Of a DNA stretch of 64,000 nt, positions 1 to 8,264 are shown one piece after another. The notes under the pieces were generated by a model. It worked only from the letters and a program-made list of their open reading frames with translations. It searched no databases and was not told the DNA's origin. The position numbers and the translations under genes were made by a program. How positions within the stretch are numbered: the first letter of the stretch is position 1; every line of letters starts with the position of its first letter. The DNA lies in NCBI RefSeq assembly GCF_014643375.1, contig NZ_BMJJ01000005.1:62001-126000 (forward strand), given 5' to 3'. This stretch comes from Aureimonas glaciei (GTDB lineage: Bacteria; Pseudomonadota; Alphaproteobacteria; Rhizobiales; Rhizobiaceae).

Positions 1-360
1 GCCGGGCTTGGCGGCATCGAGGAAATGCGCGGTCACGGCCGGTTCGATCACGCCGGCATAATAGGCGAGCCAGGTCAGATAGGCCGCCCTTTCGGGATGG
101 CCGATCGCCCGCCCCATCTCCGAGCCCGGAAAGAGATCGGTGAGATACAGCACCACGGCGCTGGATTCGGAGACCACGGCGCCGTCGTGGAGGATCGCCG
201 GCACCTGGCCGGCCGGATGCGGATTGCCCGGATCGCGCTCGCCCGACCCGTCCATGCGCCGGATCGACACGCGGCGAACCTCGCAGTCCGCCCCCAGCTC
301 CTCCAGCAGCCACAGAATGCGGCTGGATCGGGACCGCGGCGCGTGAAAAAGTGTCAGCAT
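1..360 (-). CDS. Glutathione S-transferase family protein, N-terminal part (cut by window edge)
   Basis: 120 codons are visible and the frame runs off the left edge. The product begins MLTLFHAPRSRSSRILWLLEE, the usual thioredoxin-fold start of soluble glutathione transferases, with a PAILHDGAVVSESSAVVLYL segment that matches the cis-Pro and ESxAI glutathione-binding loop. The helical C-terminal domain starts and then leaves the window. GGGAGG lies four bases before the ATG and supports this start. Family members conjugate glutathione to electrophiles or act as cytosolic thiol proteins; the substrate cannot be told from this fragment. The gene reads in the same direction as thyA, 60 nt downstream of it. 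Confidence 0.85.
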   Translation of the reverse strand, partial: MLTLFHAPRSRSSRILWLLEELGADCEVRRVSIRRMDGSGERDPGNPHPAGQVPAILHDGAVVSESSAVVLYLTDLFPGSEMGRAIGHPERAAYLTWLAYYAGVIEPAVTAHFLDAAKPG

Positions 361-420
361 ATTCCCTCCCGAGAAGGGCTCAGCCCCCTTCTTGTCATGG
401 CGTCGCGCCGTCCGGCCTCG

Positions 421-1215
421 TCACACGGCGATCGGCGCCCGGATATGGTCGTGCGCCGCATAGTCCTCCACCGCGATGTCCTCGAAGCGGAAGGCGAAGA
501 GATCGGTGACGACCGGGTTGAGACGAAGCGTCGGCAGCGGCAGCGGCTCGCGCGACAGCTGCAGGCGCGCCTGTTCGATATGATTGGCGTAGAGATGGGC
601 GTCGCCGAGGGTGTGCACGAAATCGCCGGCCTCAAGCCCCGTCGCCTGCGCCACCATCGCCGTCAGCAGCGCATAGGAGGCGATGTTGAAGGGCACGCCG
701 AGAAAGATGTCGGCCGAGCGTTGGTAGAGCTGGCAGGACAGGCGGCCATCGGCGACGTAGAACTGGAACAGGCAGTGGCAGGGCGGCAGCGCCATCTCGT
801 CGACCAGCGCCGGATTCCAGGCCGAGACGATCAGCCGGCGCGAGTTCGGATTCTTCCGGATCTCCCGCACCACCTCGGCGATCTGGTCGATGTGGCCGCC
901 CTGATAGTCCGGCCAGGAGCGCCACTGCGCCCCGTAGACCGGCCCGAGCTCGCCCTTCTCGTCGGCCCAGTCGTCCCAGATCCTGACGCCATTGGCGTTG
1001 AGATAGGCGATGTTGGTATCGCCCTTCAGGAACCACAAAAGCTCGTGCACGATCGAGCGGATGTGCAGCTTCTTGGTGGTGACGAGCGGGAACCCCTTCG
1101 ACAGGTCGAAGCGCATCTGGTGGCCGAAGACCGAGCGTGTCCCGGTCCCGGTCCGGTCGCCCTTGTCGACGCCCTCGCTGAGGACGCGATCGATGAGATC
1201 CAGATAGGCGCGCAT
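421..1215 (-). CDS. thyA: Thymidylate synthase
   Basis: Converts dUMP to dTMP using methylene-tetrahydrofolate in the cytosol. The motif [14 protein letters not shown] holds the nucleophilic cysteine (equivalent to E. coli Cys146), and [21 protein letters not shown] is the dUMP- and folate-binding signature. The frame stays open 57 nt further to an upstream ATG, but the start at [12 protein letters not shown] has GAGG six bases ahead and gives 264 residues, exactly the length of E. coli ThyA, so I chose it. No dihydrofolate reductase gene follows in this window; the glutathione transferase fragment is next. Confidence 0.97.
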   Translation of the reverse strand: MRAYLDLIDRVLSEGVDKGDRTGTGTRSVFGHQMRFDLSKGFPLVTTKKLHIRSIVHELLWFLKGDTNIAYLNANGVRIWDDWADEKGELGPVYGAQWRSWPDYQGGHIDQIAEVVREIRKNPNSRRLIVSAWNPALVDEMALPPCHCLFQFYVADGRLSCQLYQRSADIFLGVPFNIASYALLTAMVAQATGLEAGDFVHTLGDAHLYANHIEQARLQLSREPLPLPTLRLNPVVTDLFAFRFEDIAVEDYAAHDHIRAPIAV

Positions 1216-1366
1216 CAAAACCTCGAAAGTTCGTGCCGGCTCCCCGCCTGGCGGCAGCGCCGCCTTTGGCATCGAAAGCCGATCGTCAGTCTAGCGCTTT
1301 ATGCGATTCGGTTCGCCAGCGCATCCGATGCGGCGACAAAGGATTGTCCCCGCGCGCTGCGCAGGC

Positions 1367-1397
1367 GGGAGGGCGAAAGAAGCCGCCTCGCCCTCCC
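1367..1397. terminator. Possible hairpin terminator between thyA and the next gene
   Basis: GGGAGGGCGA and TCGCCCTCCC form a perfect 10-bp stem with an 11-nt loop. It lies 79 nt past the stop of the minus-strand gene that ends at 1476 and 150 nt before thyA. There is no T-run on either side, so intrinsic termination is uncertain. Confidence 0.35.
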
Positions 1398-1475
1398 ACC
1401 GCCTAAAGCTTGCGCGACCTGTCCGGATCGGCGGGCGGATCCGAGCCTATTGGTCTTCAACGAGCCAGCGCCGCC

Positions 1476-1874
1476 TCAGAGTTCCTGGACGCGCTTGATC
1501 TGATAGGTGTGCATGGCGCCGCCGTGGCTGACCGAGACATATTCCCCCGGCACGAAGCGTTCGGCCCCGAGACGAAAGCCGATCTCGTCGTCGTCGCGCC
1601 CTTCGGCATAGTCGAAGTACCAGGTGCCGCCCGGCTTGCGGCGCAGGCGGCCGATCTGGTCGGTGACGCCGTCGTGGAATCGCCGGACGCGGCAGGCGCC
1701 CTGATGCGCCTTCCATTCCACGGGATCCAGATGACCCTCGGCGTCGAGCGGCACCAGAAGGTCGTAGCCCTGATCGGCGTCGCCTTCCGGATGGCCCGGC
1801 TCGCGCGCCAGTTCCAGCCGGACATGGCGGAAGGCGGGGGTGAGGTCGGCTTCGGGGTGGGCGGTCATGGTCAT
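1476..1874 (-). CDS. Conserved-looking small soluble protein of unknown function
   Basis: 132 residues, acidic, no signal peptide or membrane segment. The middle reads DPVEWKAHQGACRVRRF, and the end GEYVSVSHGGAMHTYQIKRV looks like a small beta-barrel strand pattern. I do not recognise a named family. Two ATG codons lie in tandem at 1874 and 1868; an AGAGAG stretch precedes both and the first is used here. An FNR/FixK-like palindrome is centred 62 nt upstream of the start, as for two stress genes further right, so it may belong to the same low-oxygen regulon. The coding bias is good throughout. Confidence 0.75.
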   Translation of the reverse strand: MTMTAHPEADLTPAFRHVRLELAREPGHPEGDADQGYDLLVPLDAEGHLDPVEWKAHQGACRVRRFHDGVTDQIGRLRRKPGGTWYFDYAEGRDDDEIGFRLGAERFVPGEYVSVSHGGAMHTYQIKRVQEL

Positions 1875-1929
1875 TTTCTCTCTTTCTGCTCGTTCCGGCT
1901 GATCCTAGGCCGGCGGCCCGGCCCTGCCC

Positions 1930-1943
1930 TTGACACCGATCAA
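1930..1943. promoter_or_regulatory. FNR/FixK-like box upstream of the 1476-1874 gene
   Basis: On the minus strand it reads TTGATCGGTGTCAA, which is 9 of 10 to the TTGAT-N4-ATCAA consensus of the FNR/FixK/FnrN group. Its centre is 62.5 nt before the start codon, which would place a class II start site (box at -41.5) about 21 nt before the ATG. Two similar boxes lie at 3587-3600 and 5426-5439. Confidence 0.55.
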
Positions 1944-2059
1944 GCCCATGCGGTCGCGCCGGGCCCGTCGACGCAGCGAGACCGATGGCGGGGGCGTTGC
2001 ATCGTCCTTCGATCAGGCCCTTGTCGCGGCATGGCTGTTTTCGAAACGACGGTCCCGTC

Positions 2060-2452
2060 TCAGGGGCACACGGTTTGGGCCGCCCTGTCCCGGCTCAGCG
2101 TCCGGACGCTCGCGCGCATCCGCGCGGCGGATTCGGCGGCGACGAGGGCGTGCGCCTCGGCGCAGCGGGCGAGTTCATCGACATAGTCGACGACGACCGC
2201 CTCGACGTAATCCTGGCCGATCGCCAGTGCCTCGCCGGCCGGACAGCGTTCCGCCAGGGCCAAGGGCAGGCGACTGGCGGCTTCGCATCGCCGTGTCAGG
2301 AAGGAGGCGCGCTGCGTCTGCGCCTTCGCCGCGGCGCTCCACCAGAGCAGCTGGAGCGAGACGATCAGGTCCATCGCATCCCCCAGCCCACCTGCAAACG
2401 GCATGGCCGGAAGCGTCGAGGCGGGACGGGTCTCAGGGGGCTGGATCGACAT
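2060..2452 (-). CDS. Phasin-like small protein
   Basis: 130 residues, mostly helical, with an amphipathic stretch DLIVSLQLLWWSAAAKAQ followed by long helices rich in Ala, Glu and Arg. This helix pattern resembles phasins that coat polyhydroxyalkanoate granules, but no family signature is decisive. The start is set by AAGGAG seven bases before the ATG; the longer frame to the right has no such site. It follows the universal stress gene by 140 nt on the same strand and may share its transcript. Function is inferred from shape only. Confidence 0.65.
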   Translation of the reverse strand: MSIQPPETRPASTLPAMPFAGGLGDAMDLIVSLQLLWWSAAAKAQTQRASFLTRRCEAASRLPLALAERCPAGEALAIGQDYVEAVVVDYVDELARCAEAHALVAAESAARMRASVRTLSRDRAAQTVCP

Positions 2453-2592
2453 CGTGGTTCTCCTTTGCAAGGGGATGGATCTGTCGCACCGCGGTCCGAA
2501 AGACCGCGCGGTCACCGGCCTTGGCGACGGGGATCGCCGGCCCCGGGCTTGGCGCCTTCCGGCGCCGCGCGCCTCGGCAAAGACGCGCCGGC

Positions 2593-3525
2593 TTACCGCG
2601 CCAGGAGCACCGGCACCGGGCTTTCCTGGAGGAGATCCCTCGTCGCGCCGCCAAAGATCCGCTCCCTGAAACGCGAATGGCCATAGGCGCCCGCCACGAT
2701 CAGATCGGCGCCGAGAATGACGGCCTCGTTGATCAGCCCCTCGCCGGGCCGGCGCCATTTCGGCAGATGGCGGATCTCGACGGTCACGCCGTGCCGGGCC
2801 AGATGCCGGGCCATGGCCGCCGCCGGCTCGCGGTGTTGCTCCTCCTCGGAGCCATCCTCCAGAACCGAGACGAGGTGAACGATATCGGCCGCCGCCAGGA
2901 AGGGGCGCGCGGCGGCGATCGCCCGCGCGCACTCGGCGGAATCGCGCCAGCCGATGAGGATCGTCTTGGGCGCGCCGGCGGCAGCCGCTTCGGGCGGCGC
3001 CACGAGAACCGTGCTGCTCGCATTGAAGAGCACCGCTTCCAGATATTGCAGGGCGAGCCCGCCCTCGTCGAAGGGCCGGCCGTAGACGAAGACGTCGCTC
3101 GTCCGAGCCAGGCCCGCCGCCGCCCGCATCAGTCCGGCCAGCATGTCGTCGCAGCGCTGAATCTCCCAGGGCACCGCCAGAAGGTCCAGCCGTGTACGCA
3201 GGCGCTGCTCGATTTCGGCGCCGATCCGGCGGCCATCCTCGAACAGTTCGCTGACGATCCAGGCACTCCCCGCCTCCGCCGTGATCGGCGGATCGGGGAT
3301 GTAGTTGGTCTGGAAGGCGGTCAGATGCGCGCCGGCGGCGACGGCGAGCGCCTCGGCATAGGCGATCCGCGACTCGTCGCCGGCCGATCCGTCGACATGG
3401 ACGGCGACGTCGGCGATGCCGGCGAGGCGCCGCTCGGCGAGGCTTCGCTCCGACGTTCCCGGCGGAGTGGCAAGCGGGGTGGCAGGCGGGCTGCCGGCGG
3501 ATGCAAGGGGTGCGTCCAGATTCAT
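2593..3525 (-). CDS. Tandem universal stress protein (UspA family)
   Basis: 310 residues with two Usp-like halves. The second half ends GAYGHSRFRERIFGGAT (about residues 279-295), the G-2x-G-9x-G nucleotide-binding loop of ATP-binding Usp proteins. The first half lacks an intact copy of that loop. GGAGG five bases before the ATG at 3525 fixes the start and excludes a 35-codon extension. Tandem Usp proteins of this kind act in the cytosol during stress or oxygen limitation. An FNR/FixK-like box is centred 68 nt upstream. A phasin-like gene follows and a HAD-ATPase gene precedes it on the same strand. Confidence 0.92.
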   Translation of the reverse strand: MNLDAPLASAGSPPATPLATPPGTSERSLAERRLAGIADVAVHVDGSAGDESRIAYAEALAVAAGAHLTAFQTNYIPDPPITAEAGSAWIVSELFEDGRRIGAEIEQRLRTRLDLLAVPWEIQRCDDMLAGLMRAAAGLARTSDVFVYGRPFDEGGLALQYLEAVLFNASSTVLVAPPEAAAAGAPKTILIGWRDSAECARAIAAARPFLAAADIVHLVSVLEDGSEEEQHREPAAAMARHLARHGVTVEIRHLPKWRRPGEGLINEAVILGADLIVAGAYGHSRFRERIFGGATRDLLQESPVPVLLAR

Positions 3526-3586
3526 CTTGGCCTCCGATGGGTGTCCTTCATCCGCCAAGGCTAGACCCGTCGATGCCAGGCCTGCC

Positions 3587-3600
3587 TTGATGCAGGTCAA
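3587..3600. promoter_or_regulatory. FNR/FixK-like box upstream of the universal stress gene
   Basis: TTGATGCAGGTCAA on the plus strand is 9 of 10 to TTGAT-N4-ATCAA. The centre lies 68.5 nt before the start codon at 3525, giving a predicted class II transcription start about 27 nt before the ATG. It falls between the stop of the HAD-ATPase gene and the stress gene, so the stress gene probably has its own promoter. Confidence 0.6.
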
Positions 3601-3651
3601 GCCATCGGACAGCGCGCGGCCAGGACGCACCGGGCAGTCGGGCGATCCCCC

Positions 3652-5361
3652 TCACCCGCTCGCCGGCGCGGCATAGCGCCGCCAGACGGCCTTGCGGATG
3701 CGGCGCCGGCTCTCCTGCGGCGGCAGTGCCGCGTCCGTCTCCACCCCTTCCACCTCCGAAGCCAGATCCTCGTCCCGGATCACATGCCGAAACCAGGCCG
3801 AATAGTCGCCGGCCTTCAGGTGATGCTCCCAGACCCGGTCGTCGACGTCGGCGGCGATCTCCAGGAAGCGATAGAGATTGTGGGCCGGGCGGTTCATCGT
3901 CTTGTGCGGGCCGCGAAAATAGAAGCTGTGGACGGTGCCGACGTCGCCGATCGCATATTTCCCGCGATGGCGGCGATGGATTTGCAGCGGCCCGGCAATC
4001 CGGACGCAGACGGGAGGCTCGTCCGCGCGCGGTCGCCAATAGAGCGCCTCCTCCGGGCCGGGCTCGACCAAAACCTTCGGCGGCGCGACGCCGATCGTCG
4101 CCGCGAGGGCCGCCAGCGCCGCGGTGGCGTCGGCCCCCAGCGCCACGACGACGCCGACCTGGCGCAGCACGTCGCGCGAGACCGCATGCGGATAGGCGGT
4201 GACGAGAATGGTGCCGGTCGCCGCGGCCAGTTCCACTCTGCTTCCGCCGGGCGCGGCGAACGGCAGCACCTCGTGCGCCTCATCGATCACCAGCCAATGC
4301 GGCCGGCCGGTGCGGGCCCGCAGCCTGTCGATCTGCGTCAGCATGGTCGCGGCCAGCATCCGCCGCTCGTGCACGGGCAGAGCCTGGCTGTTGACGACGA
4401 GGTTGACGGCATCGTCGTGCAGCAGCTTCAGGGCTTCGGCCGCCGGCGGCGGCGCGCGCAACGTGCCGATGAAGACCGCATGGTCGAGATCGACGTAGTC
4501 GCCCTCGGGGTCGATCACGCAGAACTCGAAACGCCCTTCCGCCATGCGCTCGGTCAGCGCGGTCGCCAGCCACGACTTGCCGCTGCACGAGCCGCCGATG
4601 ATCAGCACATTGCCGCCGAAAGGGGTCAGGCGCACCGCCTCGCCCTGCCCGTCGGCTCCCAGGACGATGCCGTGCCGGGTCGTGGGCGCCAGTCCCGCAT
4701 CCTCGCGGATCAGCCGATCGATCAATTCGGCGACGCCGGCGCCATGGTCGCCGGTCAGGCGAAGGTCGGCGCCATCCCGGATCGCGGTCACGGCATTGGC
4801 GACGGCGGCACCGCAGCCGCTCGCCGACAGCAGCGCGTGATCGTTCTCCGCGTCGCCGACCGCGACGACGTTGTGGGCCGACAATTCGAGATCGCGCAGC
4901 ACGGCATGAAGGCCCGAGGCCTTGTTGACGCCGGGCGGCAGAATCATGATGGCGCCCTTGTTGAAGACGATCTGCAGTTCGAGCCCGGACTCGCGGATCG
5001 CCTCGAGGACCGCGCCCTGGTGCGGCTCCCAGGTGGCGACGATGCCGCGGCCGACGGAGATCGGCCCGACGCCCCTGTCGCGCAGCCTCTGCACGAAGTC
5101 CGGCGGGGGCGGCGGCGCCAGAAGCTGCTCGAGACCGCTGCCCGGATCGAAGAGAAGCGCGCCGTTCTCGGCGACGATGCGGTCGAACATCTTCGCCTGA
5201 GGGAAGATCGCGAGGAGATCGGGCAGTTCCCGCCCGGTGACCAGGATCGCCCGCCGCCCGCTCGCCTTCAGCCGCTGCAGCGCCTCCAGCGTCTGGGCGG
5301 CAACGATGCCGTCATGCGCCAGCGTTCCGTCGAAATCGGTGGCCAACGCCAGGAAATACAT
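3652..5361 (-). CDS. HAD-family phosphatase fused to a P-loop ATPase domain
   Basis: 569 residues. Residues 1 to about 230 are a Cof/HAD-IIB type hydrolase: LATDFDGTLA near residue 9 (motif I nucleophile Asp), VTGRE (motif II region) and VAVGDAENDHALL (motif IV). From about residue 250 follows an ATPase: NVLIIGGSCSGKSW holds Walker A (GGSCSGKS, residues 256-263) and HWLVIDEAHEVL is Walker B. This half resembles the DUF87/HerA-like group. The last 110 residues form a separate C-terminal part containing AGDYSAWFRHVIRDEDLA. The start begins right at the HAD fold. Substrate unknown. An FNR/FixK-like box lies 71 nt upstream. Confidence 0.88.
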   Translation of the reverse strand: MYFLALATDFDGTLAHDGIVAAQTLEALQRLKASGRRAILVTGRELPDLLAIFPQAKMFDRIVAENGALLFDPGSGLEQLLAPPPPPDFVQRLRDRGVGPISVGRGIVATWEPHQGAVLEAIRESGLELQIVFNKGAIMILPPGVNKASGLHAVLRDLELSAHNVVAVGDAENDHALLSASGCGAAVANAVTAIRDGADLRLTGDHGAGVAELIDRLIREDAGLAPTTRHGIVLGADGQGEAVRLTPFGGNVLIIGGSCSGKSWLATALTERMAEGRFEFCVIDPEGDYVDLDHAVFIGTLRAPPPAAEALKLLHDDAVNLVVNSQALPVHERRMLAATMLTQIDRLRARTGRPHWLVIDEAHEVLPFAAPGGSRVELAAATGTILVTAYPHAVSRDVLRQVGVVVALGADATAALAALAATIGVAPPKVLVEPGPEEALYWRPRADEPPVCVRIAGPLQIHRRHRGKYAIGDVGTVHSFYFRGPHKTMNRPAHNLYRFLEIAADVDDRVWEHHLKAGDYSAWFRHVIRDEDLASEVEGVETDAALPPQESRRRIRKAVWRRYAAPASG

Positions 5362-5425
5362 GGAGTGCCTTGAATCGAATGCCGGGCTTTGTTCCGCAGC
5401 TTGGCCCGGATCAGATGGCGCCGCC

Positions 5426-5439
5426 TTGATCTGGAGCAA
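5426..5439. promoter_or_regulatory. FNR/FixK-like box between the HAD-ATPase and cytochrome c genes
   Basis: TTGATCTGGAGCAA is 9 of 10 to TTGAT-N4-ATCAA. Its centre is 71.5 nt before the HAD-ATPase start codon on the minus strand, matching the geometry of the other two boxes. The cytochrome c start on the plus strand is 126 nt away, with a TATCCT hexamer at 5455-5460 that could serve as its -10, so the box may serve both directions. Confidence 0.55.
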
Positions 5440-5558
5440 GGCGCATCAGCGCCATATCCTGTAAACAGTGCTGAGACAGGCACTTGCCGTCGGGCTCGCG
5501 TTGCGAATGGCGTCGCCACGGCCCGGGCTCCGATCATATTTTCCCAGCGAGGCCACCG

Positions 5559-5912
5559 ATGCATCGATCCCTCGTTTTCTGTCTCGGGATGACGGTCGCC
5601 CTCCTGGCCAGCCAACCGGCCCGTTCGCAGGGCGGCGCGCCGGACGAACGCGTCGCGCGGGGCAAGGCGCTCGTCGTCCTGAACTGCACCGGCTGCCATG
5701 CCGTTGCGGACGAGCCGCGCAGCCCCAATCCGCAGGCGCCCCCCTTTCGCACGCTGTCGGAGCGCTTTCCGATCGACGCGCTGGAGGAAACCTTCATCGG
5801 CACGATCGATACCGGCCATCCCGGCATGCCGGTCTTTGAGGCATCGCAGGACGAGATCGACGACATCGTCGCCTATATCGGATCGGTCATGGGCGATTCC
5901 GGTTCGGACTAG
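5559..5912 (+). CDS. Small secreted class I cytochrome c
   Basis: 117 residues. MHRSLVFCLGMTVALLASQPARS is a Sec signal peptide, followed by one haem-binding CTGCH (Cys43, Cys46, His47) and a likely distal ligand Met in GHPGMPVFE. It is therefore a soluble periplasmic monohaem electron carrier. GAGG six bases before the ATG at 5559 sets the start; the frame is open 25 codons further but without a ribosome site. It is divergent from the HAD-ATPase gene and shares a 197-nt promoter region that holds an FNR/FixK-like box, which fits a role in respiration. The redox partner is unknown. Confidence 0.92.
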   Translation: MHRSLVFCLGMTVALLASQPARSQGGAPDERVARGKALVVLNCTGCHAVADEPRSPNPQAPPFRTLSERFPIDALEETFIGTIDTGHPGMPVFEASQDEIDDIVAYIGSVMGDSGSD

Positions 5913-6017
5913 CGCCCGGCGCCGGAGCCAGGAAGAGCGGTCGCTTGCCCGCGCCCGCCCGTGCCCAGCGTGGATCCTGCGAGATCGTCTGGCGCGTTTG
6001 CCCCGGTGCCGAACCCG

Positions 6018-7526
6018 TCAGGCCGAACGTCGGGCCCTGATCCTCGGGCGGTGCAGCCTTCCCTTCAGGCGCCGGAGAAGGCCGCGCTTGCTCGGCAGCT
6101 CGAACATCTCGCTTGGCCCCTCGGGATCGAGGACCTCGTTGTCGGCGAGCCATTTTTCGACGTCGCTGAGTTCGGGCGTCTCGTAGGGACGCAACGACCG
6201 TCCCGTGCCGCGCAGGGTTTCGATCGTCTGGACGAGCGACCCCGTCTCCGTGACGAGGCGAGCGACACGGTCGACGTCGGTGCCCAGGTGCTCGGCGAGC
6301 AGGTTGTTTCGGAGCGCGATGATCGTCTCGCGCATGCTCTCATTGCCGGGCATTTCGACGTCGATGGTGACGTCGCATTCGGTGTCCAGGCGCAGCGAGC
6401 GGTTGTTCATGTTGGAGGAGCCGATCCGCAGGATCATATCGTCGATGATCAGGATCTTGGCATGCACGTAGATCGGCGCGCCGCCGTCCGTATAGGGATG
6501 GTAGATCCGGAAGCGGCCGCGCGGATCGCGGCGGCGCAAGGCCTCGTGCAGGCGCGCCCGCGCGGTGTCCATGGCGATCGGCTCGAGCCATCCCTGGGCC
6601 GTCAGCGGATTGATGACGACGATCTCGGGGCCGTCCTCCTCCTCCAGCCGTTTGGCGATCGCCTCGGCGATCCGCCGAGAAGCGAAATACTGGCTCTCGG
6701 CATAGATGAGGCGCTTCGCTCGGGCGATCTGGTCGAGATACAGGCGCTCGACCTCCAGAACCTCGTCCTGGCCGGTCATCGCCGGCAGCGAGCGAGAGGC
6801 GGCCATGGTGACATTCTCGAACTGCGCGGCAAGGCCCTCGGGCCAGCACGAAGCCGAATCCTCCAGCGCCGCCATGGGCTTGCCGCCTGCCCGGTGCCAG
6901 CGGTCGCGGGCGATCGTCGCCAGCACCTGCGCCATCGGCCCCTCGACGGCCGTCGTGGCATCGTGCCAGGGGCCGTAGAGACTGCCATTGGGACGGCGGC
7001 GACGCTCGTCGCCGTGGCGGTGCTCGCGCGTGTCCCAGCGATCCTCGGTCATGTCGATGCCGCCGCAGAAGGCAAAGCCATCGTCGACGACGACGATCTT
7101 CTGGTGGTGCGACGCCCCGGTGGGGTGAAAGCTGTCGAGCTTGGTGTGGATGCGCGGATGCGCCATCCACTTGAACACGGTGAAGATGGTGGAGCCCCGC
7201 GTCAGCGTCTTCAGCGCGCCGAGATCCCAGCGCAGGAGATAGACGTCGAGATGGGGATTGTTCTCGACCAGCCAGTAGATGAAGTCGCCGACCCGCTCGG
7301 GCGCCGCGTCGTCGCCGGTCCCCGCCCGCCCCAGCGTGATGCGGGCATCGAAATCCCAGCCGACGAGGACGATCCGGCGCCGGGCCTTGAGCATGGCGGC
7401 GCGGGCCCAGTGAAAATAGTCGTCGGCATCGATGATCACCGAGGCTCTGGTCGCCTCGGCCACGCGGAAACAGTTGTCGAGCGGGCGCAAAGGGCTCAGG
7501 CGGGTCAGGTCGTCCATGCGCTGCAC
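6018..7526 (-). CDS. Phospholipase D / cardiolipin synthase-like protein
   Basis: 502 residues with the two HxKxxxxD catalytic motifs of the PLD superfamily: HHQKIVVVDD near residue 139 and VHAKILIIDDMILRIGSSNMNNRS near residue 355. There is no N-terminal membrane segment, unlike E. coli ClsA, and it is closer to the soluble VTT-less PLD proteins of rhizobia. It would transfer or hydrolyse phosphatidyl groups at the membrane surface. The start codon is GTG at 7526 with GGAG four bases ahead; an ATG lies three codons in (7517) with poorer spacing. It follows csbD on the same strand, separated by a terminator. Confidence 0.9.
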   Translation of the reverse strand: MQRMDDLTRLSPLRPLDNCFRVAEATRASVIIDADDYFHWARAAMLKARRRIVLVGWDFDARITLGRAGTGDDAAPERVGDFIYWLVENNPHLDVYLLRWDLGALKTLTRGSTIFTVFKWMAHPRIHTKLDSFHPTGASHHQKIVVVDDGFAFCGGIDMTEDRWDTREHRHGDERRRRPNGSLYGPWHDATTAVEGPMAQVLATIARDRWHRAGGKPMAALEDSASCWPEGLAAQFENVTMAASRSLPAMTGQDEVLEVERLYLDQIARAKRLIYAESQYFASRRIAEAIAKRLEEEDGPEIVVINPLTAQGWLEPIAMDTARARLHEALRRRDPRGRFRIYHPYTDGGAPIYVHAKILIIDDMILRIGSSNMNNRSLRLDTECDVTIDVEMPGNESMRETIIALRNNLLAEHLGTDVDRVARLVTETGSLVQTIETLRGTGRSLRPYETPELSDVEKWLADNEVLDPEGPSEMFELPSKRGLLRRLKGRLHRPRIRARRSA

Positions 7527-7669
7527 ATCGCTCCGAAGTTCTGCACGGCCCGGCCGGCATCCGGCAGGCTCGGCCCTTGCCCCCCGACATAAGCCGCACC
7601 CTGGCCCGGAACCAGTCCCGGCGCAGGTGCTTCGCTGCCGTCAGCGGTCGTGGGCGCGGCGGCAGACGC

Positions 7670-7702
7670 AAAAAGGGGCGGGCCCCACCGGGACCCGCCC
7701 CT
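7670..7702 (-). terminator. Intrinsic terminator after csbD
   Basis: On the minus strand a GC-rich stem (AGGGGCGGG paired with CCCGCCCCT) is followed at once by five T residues. It starts 14 nt past the csbD stop codon. This separates csbD from the phospholipase D-type gene. Confidence 0.85.
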
Positions 7703-7716
7703 CTCCTGCCGTCAGA

Positions 7717-7932
7717 TCAGAGGTTGCGGTGGGCAGCGTCCGACACGTTGTCGGCGCCCTTCTTGACGGCGGCCTTGGCATCGCCGACCGCCTGCTGGGC
7801 TTCGCCCTTGATTTCCTGCGCCTTGCCGTCCGCCTGCAGCCGCTCGTTGCCGACCGCCTTGCCGGCCGCCTGCTTGACGTTGCCGGTGGCTTCGTTGGCG
7901 AGGCCCGAGATCTTGTCGGAAGTGCTACCCAT
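7717..7932 (-). CDS. CsbD-family stress protein
   Basis: 71 residues, hydrophilic and Ala/Lys/Asp-rich. It starts [21 protein letters not shown] and carries [18 protein letters not shown], the two-repeat pattern of the CsbD family. These small proteins are induced by general stress; their biochemical role is not known. GGAG eight bases before the ATG fixes the start at 7932. A promoter resembling the EcfG general-stress consensus lies about 45 nt upstream, and a strong hairpin terminator follows, so the gene is probably a single-gene unit. Confidence 0.93.
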   Translation of the reverse strand: MGSTSDKISGLANEATGNVKQAAGKAVGNERLQADGKAQEIKGEAQQAVGDAKAAVKKGADNVSDAAHRNL

Positions 7933-7976
7933 CGTTCTTCTCCATCGGATACGGACATCAATGTCCTCGGCTTCCC

Positions 7977-8001
7977 AACGCGCCACCCGGCGGTTTGTTC
8001 A
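7977..8001 (-). promoter_or_regulatory. EcfG-type general stress promoter candidate for csbD
   Basis: On the minus strand TGAAC is followed after 16 nt by CGTT, against the alphaproteobacterial EcfG consensus GGAAC-N16/17-CGTT (one mismatch). The CGTT lies 45 nt before the csbD start codon. CsbD genes are typical members of this regulon. Confidence 0.5.
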
Positions 8002-8229
8002 GCCGGACACATAATTGTTCGTCCGAACTTTCGTGCCTTGGGAAAGGCGAAGGCAGATCGGGAGGTGACGATGCATGGGCCCGCCGGCGCTCACGGCAGG
8101 GCGACACCAGGGCCGACGATGGGGTCCGCGGGAGATCCTCGAGCCGCGCTCTTCCGGCCGGAACCGGGGCCACGGACACAGCCCTTGCGGGAAACTGCCG
8201 GCGCCCGAAGGGGAAGACCGCTTTCGGCC

Positions 8230-8258
8230 TTTTCAGACGCAAGGTACTTGCCTATATT
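8230..8258 (+). promoter_or_regulatory. Probable sigma-70 type promoter of ssrA
   Basis: TTTTCA (8230-8235) and TATATT (8253-8258) are 17 nt apart, just before the predicted acceptor piece of tmRNA. The rest of the stretch 7933-8260 holds only the csbD promoter and no convincing gene on either strand. Confidence 0.5.
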
Positions 8259-8264
8259 CCTTTT

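Noticed and set aside
25-1503. 492-codon plus-strand open frame across thyA
   Set aside because: Antisense shadow of thyA and the glutathione transferase gene; no ribosome site and no protein-like pattern.
3784-5373. 529-codon plus-strand open frame
   Set aside because: Lies opposite the HAD-ATPase gene, whose motifs are clear; GC-rich codon bias keeps the antisense frame open.
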